From assembly GCA_036429605.1 (NCBI GenBank), contig JAVFKD010000015.1, positions 1,945,421-2,009,420 of the forward strand: a stretch of DNA of 64,000 nt, written 5' to 3'. Under the pieces are notes generated by a model. The model was not told the DNA's origin. It made no database searches and was given only the letters and a program-made list of their open reading frames with translations. Position 1 is the first letter of the stretch; each line of letters opens with the position of its first letter. The position numbers were made by a program, and so were the translations under genes. Source of the DNA: Cladobotryum mycophilum. Its lineage: Eukaryota; Ascomycota; Sordariomycetes; Hypocreales; Hypocreaceae. Shown here one piece after another: positions 60,036 to 64,000 of this stretch.

Positions 60036-60066
60036 TGCTGCTGCTACTGCTGCTACTGCTGCTGCA
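60036..60066. repeat. (CTG/CTA)n trinucleotide repeat
   Basis: Interrupted CTG units with CTA variants, non-coding. Confidence 0.75.
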
Positions 60067-61563
60067 CAGCATATTACGAGAGTTGATGCATTAATTAGTA
60101 TAATTTGCCCAAGACGACATTATAACTCAGCATATTATTATTAAAGGCAAGTTGACGGTGGATCATTGCTCGTTTCTGATTGACCACCCACCTTATACGG
60201 GGGAGGGGGATTGTCTACTCGTATTGAAACCCATCCAATCCTGTCCCAATTCTTAGGAAGCCGGGCTGAGCGTGGGTGCTGTTGGTTTGTAAGCACTTTT
60301 TTTCCTTTTCTTTTTCGCGTGTGTGTCCTTTTCGGTCGCCTTGCCACTTGGAAACTGGAACAATAATCTCACCCCATTTTGAAAAAAGAGAGAAGAAACG
60401 TGCAGGGGAATAATGAAGTTGGTTGGAGAGCTGGCTGGTGGCTTCAACAAAACGTGGCACGACCCAGGAGATGATACGAAATGTAACCGTTTTTGTTTCG
60501 TCGCGACATGCAAAAAGGAAATAATGAGAAAGAAGAAAAAGGAAAAAAGAAAATAGGGACTTTGTCAGCAAGTCATTTGTTTTTCCTTTCTCGGATGGAC
60601 GTATGGAGTATGGATGAATGGATGGATGATGGACTTGCTCAATTGATTTCGTCATGCAGAAAAAGCTTCCATGGATCCATAATATATGACTTTTTGATGA
60701 CAGGCTATCGAATAATGAATAACTTTAAGGCACCTCACGCTGTTGGGCGGGCGCGTGGGCATCCAATGCAATGGAACTCAGTTCGTGCCCTGGGGAATCG
60801 GGGAATCCCCCCATCTGCAAAGGTTCCAGGTGGCTTCGTCCGCTAGACCTGCCTAATTAGTGGATGCTCCCCTCCCCCGGCGCGCCCCCTTGTGGAGCTA
60901 ACCTTGTTGTACTCGCTGTAACTGCTGCCGAAGGTTGTTCCAGGTTCCCATGGATGCTATGGATGTACAGAGTACAGAAGTACAGCGTAGTGCAAAAAAG
61001 CTTCAGTGTGGCGCGCTGTATTCGTAATACAGTTGTAGGGGCTGCAGAGGCTTGTAGGGGCTACCCCTTCTGTAGAAACGCTTAAAAAGGAAGTAAAAGG
61101 TAGCGCCTAACAACGTCAATGCCTCAGGCCATCACTTTCTTTTTTACCTAGTAGCCTGTAGGTACCACCGTACCAGGTAGATCTTGTCCAGCCCATTCTT
61201 CCCTCACGCCTCTGCATTTTCCAGCCGCCCGCCAGCCAGAAGAAAACCATGGGCCAGTGACTTCCAGGTTCTCGTCCAACTTTGTGGTGGCCGCAGCCGC
61301 ATTCCCTCCCGCACCACCATAACCTGGTCTGTTTCTGTTTCCAGTTCCATCCACTCACTCACTCTCTTTCTCTCCCTCTCTCTCTCTCCACAACGCTGAA
61401 CCTTCATCATCGCCTGTTGATTTTTCTCTTTTTCTCTTCATCGTCAATCAGTGACATTCATCTGCTGCGACGAACCATGGACCAAGTCGTCTGATCGATT
61501 AACCCCAATTACAGTCGTCGTCCCAACCACCGTTAACCTACTATACCCATTCCATCCCATCAA

Positions 61564-61600
61564 CCTACTACCTACCTTACCTACCTACCTACCTACCATC
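61564..61600. repeat. (CTAC)n repeat in the kinase leader
   Basis: CCTA/CTAC tetramers immediately upstream of the kinase start codon at 61636. Confidence 0.7.
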
Positions 61601-61635
61601 ACCATCACTACCTACCACCACTCGTTCCCATCGCC

Positions 61636-63703
61636 ATGCCTTCCTCCAAGACCGCCAACGGCTCAACGGGAGGCCAAGTTAGCAACCGCCTGCGCAGCTT
61701 CTTCCGAATGAACAGTGGCGCCAGCAGCATCAGCGAAAAGGATAAAAGCGGCCCCTTGAATAGTAGCCTTTCCCTCTCCACCAGCGGCGAATCCCCTGCC
61801 AAAACATCCCGACACACAAAGTTCTTCAACAACACCGTCGGCCGCCTGAGGGCTCACACTGTCGCTAGCGAGGGCAACCAGCTTGAAGAGGCCATGAGCC
61901 CTACTGCCCATGCCAATCCTTACTTTGCCCACCAGGGCCAACCCGGTTTGCGTCATCACAACGAAGGCTCTGTGCCTCCGAGCCCGCCCGATACCCCTAC
62001 CCTCAAGATTTCCGGCCCTGACGGGACAAAAGGCGACCAGGCTACCAGCGAGACCAAGGAGGAATTGGCCCGCAGGCTAAGGAGAGTCGCCAGCGCCCCC
62101 AATGCTCAAGGACTCTTCAACAAGGACGGGAATAATGGCGAGCGCCCTGGTACTGCAGAGCTGGGCAAGGACCCGCTTGTTGGCAACGCCGAATCAGGCT
62201 CACTAGGTCTGCTTGACGCCAAAGCTGAGGCTGCCGCGAAACAGCAGGCTGAGGATACCCTGTCTGCCCTTCCGCCTCCGAACATTTCCCTGGCTTTCCG
62301 TAGGACGTATAGCTCCAATTCCATCAAGGTTCGCGACGTCGAGGTCAGCCCCGCGAGCTTCGACAAGATTAAGCTTATCGGCAAGGGAGATGTTGGCAAG
62401 GTGTACTTGGTGAGGGAAAAGAAGAGCAACCGACTCTATGCTATGAAAGGTAATTGCGTCTTACACATCATCCCCGTCCGTTCCAGCAGCTAATTGAACC
62501 CAGTATTGAGCAAGAAGGAAATGATCAAGCGTAACAAGATCAAGCGAGCCCTTGCCGAACAGGAAATTCTAGCGACGAGCAACCACCCGTTCATCGTTAC
62601 ACTATATCACTCGTTTCAGTCCGAAGATCATCTCTATCTGTGCATGGAATACTGCAGTGGTGGAGAGTTCTTCCGTGCTCTCCAAACTCGCCCGGGCAAA
62701 TGCATACCCGAGGAAGACGCTCGCTTCTATGCTGCTGAAGTAACGGCTGCGTTGGAATATCTCCACCTGATGGGTTTCATCTACCGCGACTTGAAGCCAG
62801 AGAGTACGTTATACGGCGCCGCCATCGGCATATTTGCACAATAATCTTTTTTTATATAGTTGACTAATGATTGATATAGATATTCTCCTCCATCAATCTG
62901 GTCACATCATGTTGTCTGATTTTGATTTATCGAAGCAGTCAGGCCCTGGAGGCAAGCCGACCATGATTGTTGGCAAAAACGGGGCCAGAACAGATGCCTT
63001 ACCAACCATTGACACGAGATCGTGTATTGCTGACTTCCGTACCAACTCCTTTGTGGGTACAGAGGAGTATATTGCGCCCGAAGTTATTAAGGGTAGCGGT
63101 CACACCAGTGCAGTGGATTGGTGGACTCTGGGTATTCTCATCTACGAAATGCTTTACGGAACTACCCCTTTCAAGGGAAAGAACCGAAACGCCACTTTTG
63201 CCAATATTTTGCGAGAAGATATCCCCTTCCCGGATCATACTGGCGCACCTCAGATCTCCAAGTAAGCATTTTCCAGGTTATTAGTACTTGCACTTACTAA
63301 CATGTATTGTAGCCTTTGCAAGTCTCTAATTAGAAAACTCTTGATCAAAGACGAGAACAGGAGATTAGGCGCCAGGGCTGGTGCTTCTGATATCAAGGTA
63401 CACCCATTCTTCCGAACAACCCAGTGGGCTCTCATTCGACACATGAAACCTCCTATTGTTCCTCACCAGGGCCGAGGCATCGATACTGTTAATTTCAGAA
63501 ACGTCAAGGAGAGCGAAAGTGTGGACATTAGCGGTTCAAGATCCATGAACAACAAGGGTGTTCCCTTGGATAGTGGCCTTGCCACCCCTGGTGTTGAGGC
63601 TCCAGATCCATTCCTCGAGTTTAACAGCGTTACCCTTCATCATGACGGCGATGACCACGGATTTCAAGAAATGAACGGGCAATACATTAGTGCGGCGTCT
63701 TAG
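61636..63703 (+). CDS. nrc-2: AGC-family Ser/Thr kinase, NRC-2/Fpk1 type
   Basis: Exons 61636-62449, 62504-62803, 62880-63261 and 63313-63703, 628 aa. In Neurospora, NRC-2 restrains entry into conidiation; the yeast relatives Fpk1/Fpk2 phosphorylate lipid flippase regulators. The first 240 residues are Ser-rich and disordered. The kinase domain (about 242-560) has GKGDVGKVYLV, YAMKVLSK, catalytic loop YRDLKPENILL, and DFD instead of DFG in LSDFDLSKQ, as is normal for this subfamily. A long insert precedes the activation loop NSFVGTEEYIAPE. The C-terminal extension holds PPIVPHQGRGIDTVNFRN, and a hydrophobic-motif-like FLEFNSVTLHH. All four exon joins restore conserved kinase motifs. No frame break is seen here. 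Confidence 0.95.
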
Positions 63704-64000
63704 TCTTTTTAGAAGCGGAATCGTAAAGGATTGGGTCGCGGCTTAACATGCTTTCTTAGGTTTTTGTTTGATTCGGTATTTGTGCGTGTACATGGTTCAA
63801 ACGATGGGATTTGAGGTGTCTTTTATTCAAGCACCTCCTTTTTGTTTCGGGGTTTTGGTATGGGAGCAACATTCATTTATCCATTCCTTTAGTCGAAGAG
63901 ATCAACAGGCAAGGCCACAGCGGCAGATGATGTGGGACGGCCAGGGGCACTCGGGGGTTAAAGAAGAGGCCTCATTCAGAATCAAAGCCTGTATATCTAT
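63704..64000. other. 3' flank of the kinase gene
   Basis: Non-coding; the window ends within it. Confidence 0.4.

Larger units (their letters stand above)
59195..61635. other. 2.4 kb gene-free stretch upstream of the kinase gene
   Basis: No conserved coding frame. Contains the CTG/CTA repeat near 60036 and a CTAC-type repeat near 61564, plus pyrimidine-rich sequence at about 61350-61440 that fits the long leader of the kinase gene. Confidence 0.45.

Overview
The window is nuclear DNA of a filamentous ascomycete, most likely a sordariomycete of the hypocrealean type (inferred from protein content, not searched). Genes are widely spaced and on both strands. Introns are mostly 49-82 nt, with GT donors, CTAAC-like branch sites and AG acceptors. 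The products are typical of Pezizomycotina: NRC-2 kinase, SesB-NACHT protein, Mug190-type SMP/C2 protein, polyamine-type MFS carrier, Ste13-type dipeptidyl aminopeptidase. I saw no operons, CRISPR arrays, rRNA or convincing tRNA.

Layout, left to right. 0-12 kb: Arl8-type GTPase (+), a 3.9 kb gene-free stretch rich in simple repeats, a GT17 glycosyltransferase (-), L-threonine aldolase (+). 11-13.4 kb: secreted GH37 trehalase (+). 13.8-24.2 kb is the accessory-looking part: a decayed P-loop GTPase fragment flanked by two degenerate minisatellites, a SesB-NACHT-ankyrin NLR-like gene (-), an F-box gene (-), and a regulator with a zinc cluster in mid-protein (-). 28-40 kb is housekeeping: UPF0145/YbjQ-like protein (+), dipeptidyl aminopeptidase (+), clathrin heavy chain (-), ubiquitin C-terminal hydrolase (-). 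40.2-41.5 kb: an FAD monooxygenase whose 5' end looks mutated. 45-53 kb: MFS transporter (+) and Mug190-like membrane tether (+). 53-57 kb: SDR oxidoreductase (-), HNH-domain protein (-), a probable 77-aa membrane protein (-). 58-64 kb: AT-hook/C2H2 protein (+) and NRC-2-type AGC kinase (+).

Six otherwise well-conserved genes (GT17, SesB-NACHT, MFS, Mug190-like, SDR, HNH) are each interrupted by frameshifts that fall inside homopolymer runs, nearly all of G or C, and adding one base per run restores the frame. With those corrections every multi-exon model has a length divisible by three. I therefore read these as base-calling undercounts, not pseudogenes. The FAD monooxygenase and the GTPase fragment differ: their lesions are substitutions in key motifs and look biological.

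The genes do not form one pathway. The most interesting grouping is the NLR-like gene with its GTPase remnant, F-box neighbour and a small possible second SesB relic, which resembles a fungal self/non-self recognition locus under turnover.
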